Source of the DNA: Aliagarivorans marinus DSM 23064
GTDB lineage: Bacteria; Pseudomonadota; Gammaproteobacteria; Enterobacterales; Celerinatantimonadaceae
DNA: 56,585 bases
Assembly (NCBI RefSeq): GCF_000429485.1
Contig: NZ_AUBY01000014.1
Coordinates: 104,361-160,945 of the forward strand
Direction: 5' to 3'
Made by a program: the position numbers and the translations under genes
Notes under the pieces: generated by a model
The model's database searches: none
What the model was told of the DNA's origin: nothing
The model's input: only the letters and a program-made list of their open reading frames with translations
Shown here: piece after piece, positions 8,390-16,957 of the stretch
Numbering within the stretch: the stretch's first letter is position 1
Layout of the letters: each line of letters opens with the position of its first letter

Positions 8390-9004
8390 CTAGGCGAACA
8401 CTGTCTTTAACAGAAACACCACCAAACCCAGCATCATCACCGCGATCACCCCATCGATAATCCGCTGAGCAGTCGGGCGGCTTAGCACTGGCGCCAGCTT
8501 GCTGCCCAGCAGCGAGAGCGAGAAGAACCATGCGAATGATGCGGTGATCCCGCCCATAACAAAGGCCGGTCGCGCTTCCGGCGTGAGGTTGGCGGCAAAG
8601 CTGCCTAGTACCAAAATGGTGTCGATATACACATGAGGGTTGAGCAGGGTGAAGGCCATACAGGCCAGCAGCACCGCCTTGAACTGCCCTTGAGTGCGAG
8701 CGCTGGCGACCTGCGATTGACGACGCCACGCACGCTGCGCGCACTGCCAGCCGTAGTAGAGCATAAACAGGCTGCCGCAGATGGTCATGGTGTAGAGCAG
8801 CCAAGGCTGGCTGGCAAACAGGCGGGCACCGCCCCATACGCCAATGCTCATAAAGATCACATCGGCAAATGAGCAGAAACTGGCAACAAACAGATGATGC
8901 TGTCGGCGGATCCCTTGGTTAAGCACAAAGGCGTTTTGCATACCAATCGGCATAATCATGCCGGCCATCAGGCCTAAGCCACTCAAATAACTGCTCAATA
9001 TCAT
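8390..9004 (-). CDS. argO: LysE/ArgO-family basic amino acid exporter
   Basis: 204 residues, the usual ArgO length. The start MILSSYLSGLGLMAGMIMPIG followed by QNAFVLNQGIRR is characteristic of the LysE/ArgO subfamily, and six hydrophobic helices can be counted. ArgO exports arginine (and canavanine or lysine) from the cytoplasm. It is divergent from an ArgP homologue, the known activator of argO, which strengthens the call. A ribosome site (aaggaaac) precedes ATG 9004. The gap to argP is 172 bases and holds three direct copies of tcacgcg. Confidence 0.88.
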   Translation of the reverse strand: MILSSYLSGLGLMAGMIMPIGMQNAFVLNQGIRRQHHLFVASFCSFADVIFMSIGVWGGARLFASQPWLLYTMTICGSLFMLYYGWQCAQRAWRRQSQVASARTQGQFKAVLLACMAFTLLNPHVYIDTILVLGSFAANLTPEARPAFVMGGITASFAWFFSLSLLGSKLAPVLSRPTAQRIIDGVIAVMMLGLVVFLLKTVFA

Positions 9005-9026
9005 TGCTTGTTTCCTTACTCTTTAC

Positions 9027-9066
9027 TCACGCGTTATTGCTGCATTCACGCGTCTTTGTTCACGCG
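9027..9066. repeat. Three direct tcacgcg repeats in the argO-argP gap
   Basis: tcacgcg occurs at 9027-9033, 9046-9052 and 9060-9066, close upstream of argO. The spacing (19 and 14 bases) is not a simple helical period. They could be an operator or chance; I do not recognise the site as a known ArgP box. Confidence 0.35.
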
Positions 9067-9176
9067 CGTTAGCTACGTGTATTCGCCGTCACTATAACTA
9101 GCCGCCTTGATTAATTGCAGCTAATAATATTTATTGGTTATTAGGAAAATTAATATGAGTGTTGTCTATGTCAGGG

Positions 9177-10088
9177 ATGAACCTGGAGCAGCTTGACTAC
9201 AAGCTGCTAAAAGCCCTTGAAGCGGTGCTGCGTCATCAAAGCTTTGAGGCTGCCGCCGTCAGCCTGCACCTAAGCCAAGGGGCGGTGAGTCAGCGCATCA
9301 AGCAATTGGAAACGCTATTGGCACAGCCGGTGTTGCTGCGCACCCAGCCGCTAAGACCAACCCCCTTGGGCCAGCAGTTATTGGGGCACTATCAGCGGGT
9401 TCGCCAGTTGGAATCGGAGCTGGCGGTGCAGCTTGAGCAGCAGCAAGGCCCACAAACCCTGCCGCTGGCGGTTAATGCCGATAGCCTGGCCACCTGGTTT
9501 ATTCCCGCCTTACAGCCCTTGCTCGGCGCCGGGCGATTGGTGCTGAACCTGATGGTGGAAGATGAGTCGCGCACCTGGCAGCGGATGCGTAGCGGCGAGG
9601 CCATCGCCTGCGTTACCTCGCGGCAGGAAGGTATTGCTGGTAGCGAGGCGCACTTTCTGGGCTACATGGAGTACCTCTGTGTGGCTACCCCTGAGTTTGC
9701 CGAGCGCTACTTTGCCAAAGGCGTCAGCGCTGAATCGTTGCGGCTCGCCCCGGCAATGGTATTCGACCAACACGACGACATGCAGCTGCAGTTTCTCTCC
9801 CAGCACTTTGACCTGCAGCCCGGTCAGTATCCTTGCCATGTGGTGCGATCCTCGGAGGGCTTTGTGGCACTTACCGAGGCCAGTGGTGGCTATAGCCTGT
9901 GTGCTCGTCCTCAAGTCGAACAACAATTAGCGGCAGGAACCTTGGTAGATATTTGCCCCGAGCGGATGGTGCGGGTGCCCTTGTTCTGGCATCACTGGCA
10001 ATTAGCAGGTAACTTAGTGATTGAAGTTACAGACTATTTACGGGCATACACCCGTCAGGTGCTGTCTCAACAAACGGCAACGGAATAA
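9177..10088 (+). CDS. argP: ArgP (IciA/LysG) LysR-family regulator
   Basis: About 303 residues. The N-terminal winged helix (FEAAAVSLHLSQGAVSQRIK) and the effector domain with LPLAVNADSLATWFIPAL and FDQHDDMQLQFL match ArgP closely. ArgP activates argO when arginine is bound, and lysine blocks promoter clearance in E. coli. The divergent argO supports the same circuit here. The start is uncertain: GTG 9159, ATG 9168 and ATG 9177 are in frame and none has a convincing ribosome site. I use 9177 because homologues begin only a few residues before the conserved DY motif. The glycerate kinase gene follows 29 bases after the stop. Confidence 0.87.
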   Translation: MNLEQLDYKLLKALEAVLRHQSFEAAAVSLHLSQGAVSQRIKQLETLLAQPVLLRTQPLRPTPLGQQLLGHYQRVRQLESELAVQLEQQQGPQTLPLAVNADSLATWFIPALQPLLGAGRLVLNLMVEDESRTWQRMRSGEAIACVTSRQEGIAGSEAHFLGYMEYLCVATPEFAERYFAKGVSAESLRLAPAMVFDQHDDMQLQFLSQHFDLQPGQYPCHVVRSSEGFVALTEASGGYSLCARPQVEQQLAAGTLVDICPERMVRVPLFWHHWQLAGNLVIEVTDYLRAYTRQVLSQQTATE

Positions 10089-10117
10089 CGCAACACCATC
10101 GTAGAAGGAATTCGCCG

Positions 10118-11260
10118 ATGAAAGTGATTATCGCTCCCGACTCTTTTAAAGAAAGCCTCACTGCCATGGAAGTGGCGGACTATATCGAACTGGGCTTTCG
10201 TCAGATCTATCCCGATGCCGAATACTGCAAGGTGCCGCTGGCCGATGGCGGCGAAGGCACCGTACAAGCACTGGTCGATGCCACTGGCGGTCGGATTATG
10301 CCGGTGCTGGCGCAGGGACCCTTGGGCCAATCGGTGGAAGCCTTCTTCGGCATGCTCGGCGATGGCGAAACCGCCGCGATCGAGATGGCCGCGGCATCCG
10401 GCCTGCACTTGGTGACTCCCCCCGAGTTACGCGATCCCAGACAAACCTCCAGCTACGGCACCGGTGAGCTGATTAAGGCTGCGCTTGATAGCGGCGCTAA
10501 GCGTTTGATTCTCGGCCTCGGCGGCAGCGCCACCAATGACGCAGGCTTAGGCATGCTGAAAGCGCTTGGGGCGAAGTTCTTCGACCAGTTTAACAAGCCC
10601 TTGGGAGATGGCGGCGCTGCGTTGATCGATCTAGCGCATATCGATGTGAGTGAACTGGACCCGCGCCTTAAGCAAGTGGATATCGAGGTGGCCTGCGATG
10701 TGGACAACCCACTGTGTGGCGACAATGGTGCATCGGCGGTATTTGGCCCGCAAAAAGGTGCCACCGAGGACATGGTCGAGCTGCTGGACCGCGCCTTGGG
10801 CAACTTTGCCAAGGTGGTCAACACACAGCTAGGTCAAGACGTCGCGCACTTACCCGGTGCCGGTGCGGCCGGCGGTATGGGTGCCGCTTTGGTGGCCTTT
10901 ATGGGGGCAGAGCTACGCCCCGGCGTGAACATCGTCACTGAAGCGGTGGATCTGGAAAGTAAACTGGAAGGGGCGGATCTGCTGATCACTGGTGAGGGCC
11001 GTATCGACAGTCAGACCATTGCCGGTAAAACCCCGTTTGGCGCCGCGCAATTGGCTAAGCAGTTCGACATTCCAGTGATCGCACTGGCGGGCAGTATGCG
11101 CTACGACTACGAAGTGGTGCTCGAGCACGGTATCGATGCGGTGTTCTCGGTGGTACCCGGGCCGTGTAGCTTGGAACATGCGCTAACCCACGCAGAGCAA
11201 AACTTAGCGGTGGCGGCACGTAATGTGGCAGCGACTCTGAAGATGGGTGGCGGGTTTTAA
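10118..11260 (+). CDS. Glycerate 2-kinase (GarK/GlxK family)
   Basis: 380 residues, the normal size for the family. The N-terminus MKVIIAPDSFKESLTAMEVA is the family signature. Other conserved segments are PLADGGEGTVQAL, LGLGGSATNDAGLGML (glycine-rich) and TGEGRIDSQT near the C-terminus. The enzyme phosphorylates D-glycerate to 2-phosphoglycerate, feeding glyoxylate, glucarate or serine-derived carbon into glycolysis. No other glycerate-pathway gene lies nearby, so whether it corresponds to GarK or GlxK is open and no symbol is given. A ribosome site (agaagga) lies 9 bases before the start. The YciI gene follows 37 bases later. Confidence 0.9.
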   Translation: MKVIIAPDSFKESLTAMEVADYIELGFRQIYPDAEYCKVPLADGGEGTVQALVDATGGRIMPVLAQGPLGQSVEAFFGMLGDGETAAIEMAAASGLHLVTPPELRDPRQTSSYGTGELIKAALDSGAKRLILGLGGSATNDAGLGMLKALGAKFFDQFNKPLGDGGAALIDLAHIDVSELDPRLKQVDIEVACDVDNPLCGDNGASAVFGPQKGATEDMVELLDRALGNFAKVVNTQLGQDVAHLPGAGAAGGMGAALVAFMGAELRPGVNIVTEAVDLESKLEGADLLITGEGRIDSQTIAGKTPFGAAQLAKQFDIPVIALAGSMRYDYEVVLEHGIDAVFSVVPGPCSLEHALTHAEQNLAVAARNVAATLKMGGGF

Positions 11261-11297
11261 CGTCTCACTTTCGCATTAGCTTACAAGGACAGGTTTG

Positions 11298-11585
11298 ATG
11301 TTCGTTATATCGCTGGATTACATCGTCGATTTGGAGCGGGTTGAGCCGCTGATTGACGAGCACTTGGCCTTTCTCGACCGCTACTATTCGCAAGGCGTGT
11401 TTGTCGCCTCCGGCAGAAAAGAGCCCCGCACCGGTGGCGTGATCTTGGCGAATAAGGTTTCACGAGCAGAGCTTGAAGCACTGATTAAGGAAGATCCTTT
11501 TTACCGGGAGAAGGTGGCTGACTATCAGATAACAGAGTTTCTGGCGACCAAAGTGGGCGAGGGCTTTGAAGCGCTGGCAAGTTAA
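11298..11585 (+). CDS. YciI-like domain protein
   Basis: 95 residues from ATG 11298 with aaggacagg upstream; a TTG one codon earlier is less likely. The sequence MFVISLDYIVDLERVEPLIDE followed by HLAFLDRYYSQGVFVASG carries the YciI ferredoxin-like fold pattern, including the conserved Asp and His (DEH and HLAFLD). YciI proteins are small dimeric enzymes or enzyme-like proteins of mostly unknown substrate. It may be co-transcribed with the glycerate kinase gene just upstream. A stem-loop lies 60 bases downstream. Confidence 0.82.
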   Translation: MFVISLDYIVDLERVEPLIDEHLAFLDRYYSQGVFVASGRKEPRTGGVILANKVSRAELEALIKEDPFYREKVADYQITEFLATKVGEGFEALAS

Positions 11586-11644
11586 ACGCGCGCCAGTTGT
11601 CACGTCCACTTGTCTTGGAAAGAACTTCCGTAAACGTTCAACTA

Positions 11645-11676
11645 AAACTGGTTGCCTGCGATAGGTAATCCAGTTT
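11645..11676. other. Stem-loop after the YciI gene
   Basis: aaactgg (11645-11651) pairs with ccagttt (11670-11676). An inner 6-bp helix (ttgcct with aggtaa) is separated by one bulged base and closes a gcgat loop. Only a weak T-run (tttcgcctttt) follows, so it is a possible but imperfect terminator. A second hairpin, aaggtg-taa-cacctt, lies at 11747-11761, ahead of the SH3-like gene. Confidence 0.45.
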
Positions 11677-11804
11677 CGCCTTTTGCCCATGGTGACCAAA
11701 ATACCCTCATGTTCGGTCATGCCAAGGAGTCGGGTTAAACAGGCTTAAGGTGTAACACCTTGAGAGGTCTTAGCTACCGCCGTGTTGGCCAGAGAAGGAA
11801 CCCT

Positions 11805-12170
11805 ATGCACTACAAAGTAATGAAGAACTATTCAGACAACCCATCTAAACCGATACGAGTGCTAGCTGGTGAAGAGCTAGTGGTCATTGAAGAATCTAAC
11901 CCTGAAGGGGATTGGCCGAACTGGGTGCTCTGTAAAGGGACTAACAAGCAAGGCTGGGTGCCAAAGCAATTGCTTCGCATAGTTGGGAGCAGCGCCACAA
12001 TGCTAAGCGATTATCACGCTATTGAGCACAGTCTAATCGTGGGAGAAACAGTTGTTGCCCAATCAGAGTTAAATGGCTGGGTGTGGGCAGAAAAAACAGC
12101 TGCGCCGGGTCAATTTGCTTGGGCACCGATCAACCACCTGGAACGGCTACCGACAAGCCACCGAGGTTAA
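11805..12170 (+). CDS. SH3-like domain protein
   Basis: 121 residues from ATG 11805, chosen because agaaggaa lies 6 bases upstream. The residues MHYKVMKNYSDNPSKPIRVL, then GEELVV, then GDWPNWVLCKGTNKQGWVPKQLL form a bacterial SH3-like fold, and a second weaker copy (VGETVVAQSELNGWVWAEK, then FAWAPINHL) fills the C-terminal half. There is no signal peptide or membrane segment, so it is probably cytoplasmic. Such domains bind ligands or peptides, but no specific role is known to me. It ends 4 bases before the end of a convergent membrane-protein gene. Confidence 0.65.
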   Translation: MHYKVMKNYSDNPSKPIRVLAGEELVVIEESNPEGDWPNWVLCKGTNKQGWVPKQLLRIVGSSATMLSDYHAIEHSLIVGETVVAQSELNGWVWAEKTAAPGQFAWAPINHLERLPTSHRG

Positions 12171-12174
12171 GTAC

Positions 12175-12642
12175 TTATTTTATAGTTTTGGGTGTATTGG
12201 GAGTCTCTGTTATATGCCTGCGGCCATACCAGCTGTGGACGCGCTGATAGCAAAAACAAACCACGATGGGGATCAGTGAGAACCACAGAATAAACTCTGG
12301 CAAGATGGTGTATGCCCGATCTGGCTTACTCACCCCATGAATAATCGAGACTAACCACGCGATCACGGACAGCCAGCAGCTGAAGAAGGTGATCACCCAG
12401 TAGGGGGCCCACTCACTATCTGCCGGGGTGAGCTTTTTGGCGACAAACCAGCAGACCAGCCCGGGGATCCAAGCATAAACAATGACGATAGCACTGAACA
12501 GGGCCTGCCCGGAGGGGGCGGGCAAAGAAGGCTCAGCTAGGATAAAGCGGTCTTGCCACATATCCACCGCGACCAAGCCCGCAATGGCCAGTTGGATGAG
12601 AAGAAAGAGTTTGGTTTTAGCGTGCATCAAAGCGGCTGACAT
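12175..12642 (-). CDS. Unknown membrane protein, four TM segments
   Basis: 155 residues. Hydrophobic segments lie at about residues 10-28, 45-66, 80-100 and 112-130, for example LFLLIQLAIAGLVAVDMW and FILWFSLIPIVVCFCYQ. The C-terminus is polar and threonine-rich. I recognise no family. ATG 12642 has aaagg almost touching it, and an internal ATG at residue 6 is an alternative start. It converges on the SH3-like gene with a 4-base gap and appears to stand alone. Confidence 0.55.
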   Translation of the reverse strand: MSAALMHAKTKLFLLIQLAIAGLVAVDMWQDRFILAEPSLPAPSGQALFSAIVIVYAWIPGLVCWFVAKKLTPADSEWAPYWVITFFSCWLSVIAWLVSIIHGVSKPDRAYTILPEFILWFSLIPIVVCFCYQRVHSWYGRRHITETPNTPKTIK

Positions 12643-12704
12643 CCTTTGTCGATTGGTGAACAGGCCTATCCATCCTTAGTCAAACAGCGCAATATGCGTG
12701 TTTA

Positions 12705-12754
12705 GATAGTGCTTTCAAAACTATCAACAGAAGTGTGTTTGTTCAAACTATCAA
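12705..12754. promoter_or_regulatory. Repeated gatagt/actatc boxes in a 300-base gap
   Basis: The gap 12643-12942 holds no gene. It contains gatagt (12705-12710), actatc (12720-12725) and actatc (12747-12752). The last two lie inside near-identical direct repeats, ttcaaaactatcaa and ttcaaactatcaa. The first two boxes form an inverted repeat with a 9-base spacer. It may be an operator for the divergent genes at 12642 and 12943; evidence is pattern only. Confidence 0.35.
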
Positions 12755-12942
12755 TGACCTATGTTTGATCTGATGCGTCTGCCACGCAGCCCTCACCCTA
12801 CCTTGATAGCTCATCCGCAACAGCATGGCTGATGGATAAGCGTTGGCGCGGATGATAACCTTTTGGTCAATCCTCGGTATTGGCTGCTCCGCTGTTTGCC
12901 GTGTTTAGCCGCCATGAAACCGCGTTGTTGTAGGCCCGTAGT

Positions 12943-13653
12943 ATGAAATTGATTTCGATAGTTTTTCTGCTGTTTTTCTCTGTGAGTGCCCATGCTTCTT
13001 GTGTGGTGCTTCTACACGGCCTTGCTCGTACGCCAAGTTCGATGAAGGTGTTGGAAGCAACCTTGCAGGAGGAAGGCTTTACACCGGTTAACTTGGGTTA
13101 TCCGTCGCGGGATTACCCCATCGAGCAGCTGGCCGAGATGGCCATTGAACCCGCCTTAGCAAAGTGTCCAGACGGTATGACGGTCCACTTCGTCACGCAT
13201 TCCCTTGGCGGTATTTTGCTGCGTCAGTATCTGAGTCAACAGCCCATCAACAACTTGGGACGAGTGGTGATGTTAGGGCCCCCCAATCAAGGCAGTGAGG
13301 TGGTCGACAAGCTCGCCGACGTGCCCGGCTTTCGTTTTCTCAATGGTGAGGCTGGGCTGCAGCTCGGCACCGGTGAGCTGAGCGTGCCGAATCGCTTGGG
13401 TAAAGCCGAGTTTGATCTGGGCATTATTGCTGGTACTAAGAGCATCAATCTGATCTTGTCACAACTGATCCCAAGCACTGATGATGGCAAGGTATCCATC
13501 GAGCGCACCAAGCTCGAGGGGATGAATGATCATATCGAGATGCCGGTTAGCCACCCCTTTTTGATGAAGAACGAGGCGGTTATCAAGCAGGTGGTGCACT
13601 ACCTGAGAAACGGCAATTTTGAACACCAACAGCCACCTTCGGCTAAGTCGTGA
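12943..13653 (+). CDS. Exported alpha/beta-hydrolase (lipase-like)
   Basis: 236 residues. The N-terminus MKLISIVFLLFFSVSAHAS is a signal peptide with cleavage after AHA. Then come VVLLHGLARTPSSM (oxyanion-hole HG) and the nucleophile elbow THSLGG, as in triacylglycerol lipase or PGAP1-like hydrolases. A late DHIEMPVSHPFL segment offers the catalytic His. It should act in the periplasm on an ester substrate that cannot be named. The methyltransferase gene follows 23 bases after the stop and a GNAT gene after that, so the three probably form an operon, although their roles do not obviously connect. Confidence 0.8.
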   Translation: MKLISIVFLLFFSVSAHASCVVLLHGLARTPSSMKVLEATLQEEGFTPVNLGYPSRDYPIEQLAEMAIEPALAKCPDGMTVHFVTHSLGGILLRQYLSQQPINNLGRVVMLGPPNQGSEVVDKLADVPGFRFLNGEAGLQLGTGELSVPNRLGKAEFDLGIIAGTKSINLILSQLIPSTDDGKVSIERTKLEGMNDHIEMPVSHPFLMKNEAVIKQVVHYLRNGNFEHQQPPSAKS

Positions 13654-13676
13654 GTTTGCAGGAGTGTGTAGTAGCA

Positions 13677-14282
13677 ATGAGTGAGTATTTTGATCAGTTA
13701 GCCAGCACATGGGAGCAAAACCCCATGCGCATCGAGAGAGCTTCGGCGACTGCGGAAAGGGTGAGGAAGACATCGATTAGTTCTTATCGGCACCTGGTTG
13801 ATTTTGGCGGCGGTACTGGCCTTTTGGGCTGCCTATTGGCGGATCAGTTTGAACGCGTCACCGTCGTCGATACCTCGCAGGCCATGCTCAAAGAGGCAGA
13901 GCAAAAAGCACTGACAAACTCGCTGAGCAATATTGATACATCAACGGCTCTTCCCTCTCAGCCTGCATCAGCACTGGTAACGCTAATGGCGCTGCATCAT
14001 GTCAAGGATCTGGAGGGTTTCTTTAGCCACGCATCCGTTTGCCTCGAGGCGGGTGGAACCTTGATGATTGCCGATCTCTACAAGGAAGACGGCTCATTTC
14101 ATCACTATGAGCCTGGCTTTGATGGTCACAATGGTTTTGATATCGAACAGTTGTCAAAGATGCTCACCCAGCATCACTTTACGGTGGAAGGTGAGAGCCA
14201 GTATTTTTCGATTACTAAAGAAGACGCTGATGGTGAGCTACGTGACTACCCCTTGTTCTTTTTGGTGGCAACCAAGAACTAA
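13677..14282 (+). CDS. Class I SAM-dependent methyltransferase
   Basis: 201 residues from ATG 13677, with aggag about 12 bases upstream. Motif I is VDFGGGTGLLGCLLA and an acidic residue ends the next strand (VTVVDTSQAM). MALHHVKDLEGFFSHASVCLEAGGTLMIADL matches the post-motif region of UbiE/Methyltransf_11-type enzymes. The N-terminal MSEYFDQLASTWEQNPMRIER is typical of small-molecule methyltransferases. The substrate is unknown. It lies between the hydrolase and GNAT genes in the same direction. Confidence 0.82.
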   Translation: MSEYFDQLASTWEQNPMRIERASATAERVRKTSISSYRHLVDFGGGTGLLGCLLADQFERVTVVDTSQAMLKEAEQKALTNSLSNIDTSTALPSQPASALVTLMALHHVKDLEGFFSHASVCLEAGGTLMIADLYKEDGSFHHYEPGFDGHNGFDIEQLSKMLTQHHFTVEGESQYFSITKEDADGELRDYPLFFLVATKN

Positions 14283-14324
14283 CAGCGTACTAACTCGCAG
14301 CGTGATTAATGCCAAGGAGCGGTG

Positions 14325-14798
14325 ATGATTATCAGCAACACCCTGGAACCCGGCGATCTGGGCAGTATCGTTACACAGCATGGCCTGTTGTATGCCAAAG
14401 AGTATGGCTTTGATGCCAGCTTTGAACCCTACGTGGCAGAACCCTTGGCCCAATTCGCCAAGCGTTGCAGCGAGCGAGAGCGGATTTGGCTAGTAAAACA
14501 ACAAGGAGCACTGCTTGGGTGTATTTGCATCTGCGAGAACTCGATGGCCGAGGCCCAGCTGCGTTGGTTCTTTCTCGATCCCTTCGCTCGAGGCAAGGGG
14601 CTCGGTAAACGGCTAATGGATGAAGCGATCACCTTTTGTGCAGAACATGACTATGAAAAGGTCATCTTGTGGACGGTGGCAGGTTTAGCGGTATCCAAGT
14701 CGCTGTATTTGCGTTCCGGCTTCGTGTTGGTCAAAGAGTACCCACGTGATCTTTGGGGCAAATCGCTGCTGGAGCAGTGTTACGAAAAGCTGCTTTAG
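14325..14798 (+). CDS. GNAT-family N-acetyltransferase
   Basis: 157 residues from ATG 14325 with aaggag 5 bases upstream. The acetyl-CoA site is clear: LRWFFLDPFARGKGLGKRLMD (about residues 79-99) holds the R/Q-x-x-G-x-G/A signature. A beta-bulge strand (VILWTVAGLAVSKSLYLRSGF) follows. The likely reaction is acetyl transfer to an amine; similar proteins are sometimes fused to MarR regulators, but no such domain is present here. It is the last gene of a probable three-gene unit that begins at 12943. Substrate unknown. Confidence 0.82.
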   Translation: MIISNTLEPGDLGSIVTQHGLLYAKEYGFDASFEPYVAEPLAQFAKRCSERERIWLVKQQGALLGCICICENSMAEAQLRWFFLDPFARGKGLGKRLMDEAITFCAEHDYEKVILWTVAGLAVSKSLYLRSGFVLVKEYPRDLWGKSLLEQCYEKLL

Positions 14799-14849
14799 TT
14801 ATGTTTGGCTGAGTATCAGCGCTTGGTTTTAAGAGGAGTTTTGTCGCGC

Positions 14850-15740
14850 TTACTTCACCGCAAACTCGACAAAGCTCTCCAGCAATGCTCCGCGATACTT
14901 GCTTTTGTGCAGCACCAAGTAATAGTCACGAAACAGCGCTTGCTTAAGCGGTAGGCGCACCACCTGATCGGCCACCCGGCTGGCACGAAGCGAATGCAGT
15001 GATAAGCAGGAGAGGCCCAGGCCTGCGGCGACGCCGTTGATGATCGCGGTGGTGGCGTTGAACTGATAGCCCTCTTGCCAGCTGTTAAGCGCGGGGGCCA
15101 CGTGCTTGAGGAAGTAGTTGCGACTGCCTGAGCCAGTTTCGCGCAGTAGCCACTGCTGTTGCTCTAGCTCGCTAATATCCAGTGATGATGCCGAGGCCAG
15201 CGGGCAGTCTTTTGGGGCGATAACGCACATCTCATCGCTGCCAAAGCGCTGAGCGGTTAGCTGAGGGTCGCTCACCTCACCTTCGGTCAGGCCCACGTCT
15301 ATCTGAAAATCCAGTAGCTGTTGGCATAACAAGTCGTTGTTGGAGATGCGGATATCCTTGTCTACCAAGCCTGGCCCTTGATGGTTGGGGCTAAAGGCCG
15401 CCAGCATTGCGGGGAGCAGGTGGTTGCCGATGGTTTGACTGGCGCCAATCTTCAGTTGGCCGGTCAGTGCATTGGGCTGGTTTGACAGGCTTGCTAGCTG
15501 CTGATGACGCTGCAACAGTTCATCGCTCAGAGGCAGTAGCTGACGGCCTTGTTGATTGAGCTGGAGTCGCTTGTTAACCCGGTCAAACAAGGAATAGCCT
15601 AGCTGCTTTTCAAGCTCGCCAAGGGCCAGACTGACCGCCGCTTTAGACAGGTGCAGCTCAATGGCGGCCTGACTCAAGGATCCCTGCTGGGCAATCTGGC
15701 TAAACACCCGCAGCTGTTTGATGGTGATTGCAGGATTCAT
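14850..15740 (-). CDS. LysR-family regulator (YeiE-like)
   Basis: 296 residues. An N-terminal winged helix (TIKQLRVFSQIAQQGSLSQAA, then LSKAAVSLALGELEKQLGYSLFDR) precedes a LysR effector domain with LKIGASQTIGNHLLP. This resembles YeiE of E. coli, which is encoded beside yeiH. Here the gene is divergent from a YeiH-family transporter at 15945, with a 204-base gap, so it probably controls that gene. The inducer is unknown; YeiE in E. coli has been linked to sulfite and iron-related control, and I do not carry that over. Confidence 0.83.
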   Translation of the reverse strand: MNPAITIKQLRVFSQIAQQGSLSQAAIELHLSKAAVSLALGELEKQLGYSLFDRVNKRLQLNQQGRQLLPLSDELLQRHQQLASLSNQPNALTGQLKIGASQTIGNHLLPAMLAAFSPNHQGPGLVDKDIRISNNDLLCQQLLDFQIDVGLTEGEVSDPQLTAQRFGSDEMCVIAPKDCPLASASSLDISELEQQQWLLRETGSGSRNYFLKHVAPALNSWQEGYQFNATTAIINGVAAGLGLSCLSLHSLRASRVADQVVRLPLKQALFRDYYLVLHKSKYRGALLESFVEFAVK

Positions 15741-15944
15741 CGCTGGCTTTTCCTCTGCTCTTCTATCCCTAGTGTGTTTAGTTTCTCAAAACAGCTGTAA
15801 ATAACAATTAAATATATTAAAACATCAAGCAGGCGTATTATGGCGGCTGTAAGAAAGGCGCGTATGCGCCCGTTGGTTAGGCCCGGTGGGTTACTCTCTT
15901 GTTGGTTGTCTCCTTGTTGGTCGCCTCTTTATTGGTAGATAGTG

Positions 15945-16859
15945 ATGAAGCAGAAAGTCGTATTTGTTGCCGCAGCATTGTTATGTTTGTACCCGTTTAT
16001 CTCCTCTGCGTCAGCATTGGTGATGGGCTTTACCTTGGCGACTTTGGGGCTGGTGCCGGCAAACCTCGAGCTGACGCGCTGGACTAAAAAGCTGCTGGCT
16101 TACTCGATTGTCGGTTTGGGCTTTGGCATCAACTTTCAGCAGGCTCTGGCGGTGACCAGTGATGGCCTGGGGCTGATTGTTACCAGCATTGTGGCTACGC
16201 TGGCGCTGGGTATGGGGCTGGCGCGGCTACTCAAGCTAGAGGTCACCACTTCCTATCTTATCTCGGCGGGTACCGCCATCTGCGGTGGCAGTGCCATCGC
16301 CGCTGTCGCACCAGCGATTAAGGCCAAGGATCAGCAGATTGCCATGGCGCTAGCCACAGTATTTATGCTCAACTCTGTCGCCTTGTTTGTGTTCCCGGTG
16401 ATTGGTCATGCGCTGCAATTGGACCAAACCACCTTTGGTACCTGGGCGGCGATTGCAATCCACGACACCTCCTCGGTGGTGGGCGCCGCATCCGCCTATG
16501 GCGAGCAGGCGCTGATCACCGCCACCACCTTAAAGCTGTCGCGGGCGCTGTGGATTGTGCCAGTGGCCTTGGTCAGTGCGCTGCTGTTTAGAAGCAACAG
16601 CCGTAAGATTGTCATTCCCTACTTTATCTTGTTTTACTGCGCCGCCATCTTGCTGAGTGATGCACTACCGCAGTTCCAGCTTGCCTACGATTGGGTATTT
16701 AGTCTGGCCAAGCAAGCCTTGGTGCTGTGTCTGTTCTTGATTGGCTCGAGTATCTCGCTGGAGAAGGTGAAGGCCTCGGGGGGCAAGGCCTTAGTGTTTG
16801 GCGTGATCCTATGGTTGGCGATATCCAGTGCGACCTTGGCTTGGTTGCTCTTGGGGTAG
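15945..16859 (+). CDS. YeiH-family putative sulfate exporter
   Basis: 304 residues from ATG 15945. The family segment [22 protein letters not shown] with [19 protein letters not shown] is diagnostic of YeiH/UPF0324 proteins, predicted inner-membrane transporters with about 9-10 helices. Many members are near 340 residues, so this copy is a little short, mainly at the N-terminus. An upstream in-frame GTG adds only one residue, so truncation is not obvious. The divergent LysR-family gene is its probable regulator. The transported substrate is not established for the family. Confidence 0.85.
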   Translation: MKQKVVFVAAALLCLYPFISSASALVMGFTLATLGLVPANLELTRWTKKLLAYSIVGLGFGINFQQALAVTSDGLGLIVTSIVATLALGMGLARLLKLEVTTSYLISAGTAICGGSAIAAVAPAIKAKDQQIAMALATVFMLNSVALFVFPVIGHALQLDQTTFGTWAAIAIHDTSSVVGAASAYGEQALITATTLKLSRALWIVPVALVSALLFRSNSRKIVIPYFILFYCAAILLSDALPQFQLAYDWVFSLAKQALVLCLFLIGSSISLEKVKASGGKALVFGVILWLAISSATLAWLLLG

Positions 16860-16957
16860 TGGCTGCTTAGTTACCTGCAAGTTCCTTGCGTAATGTGGGC
16901 GCTTGCCAGCGATAGCTGCCTTGATTATGATTACTGTTTTTATATACAGTAATTGCC

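Noticed and set aside
11645-11761. Integron attC-like site
   Set aside because: The region has two hairpins and a gttaaac-like string, but no paired core sites, no integrase and no cassette array.
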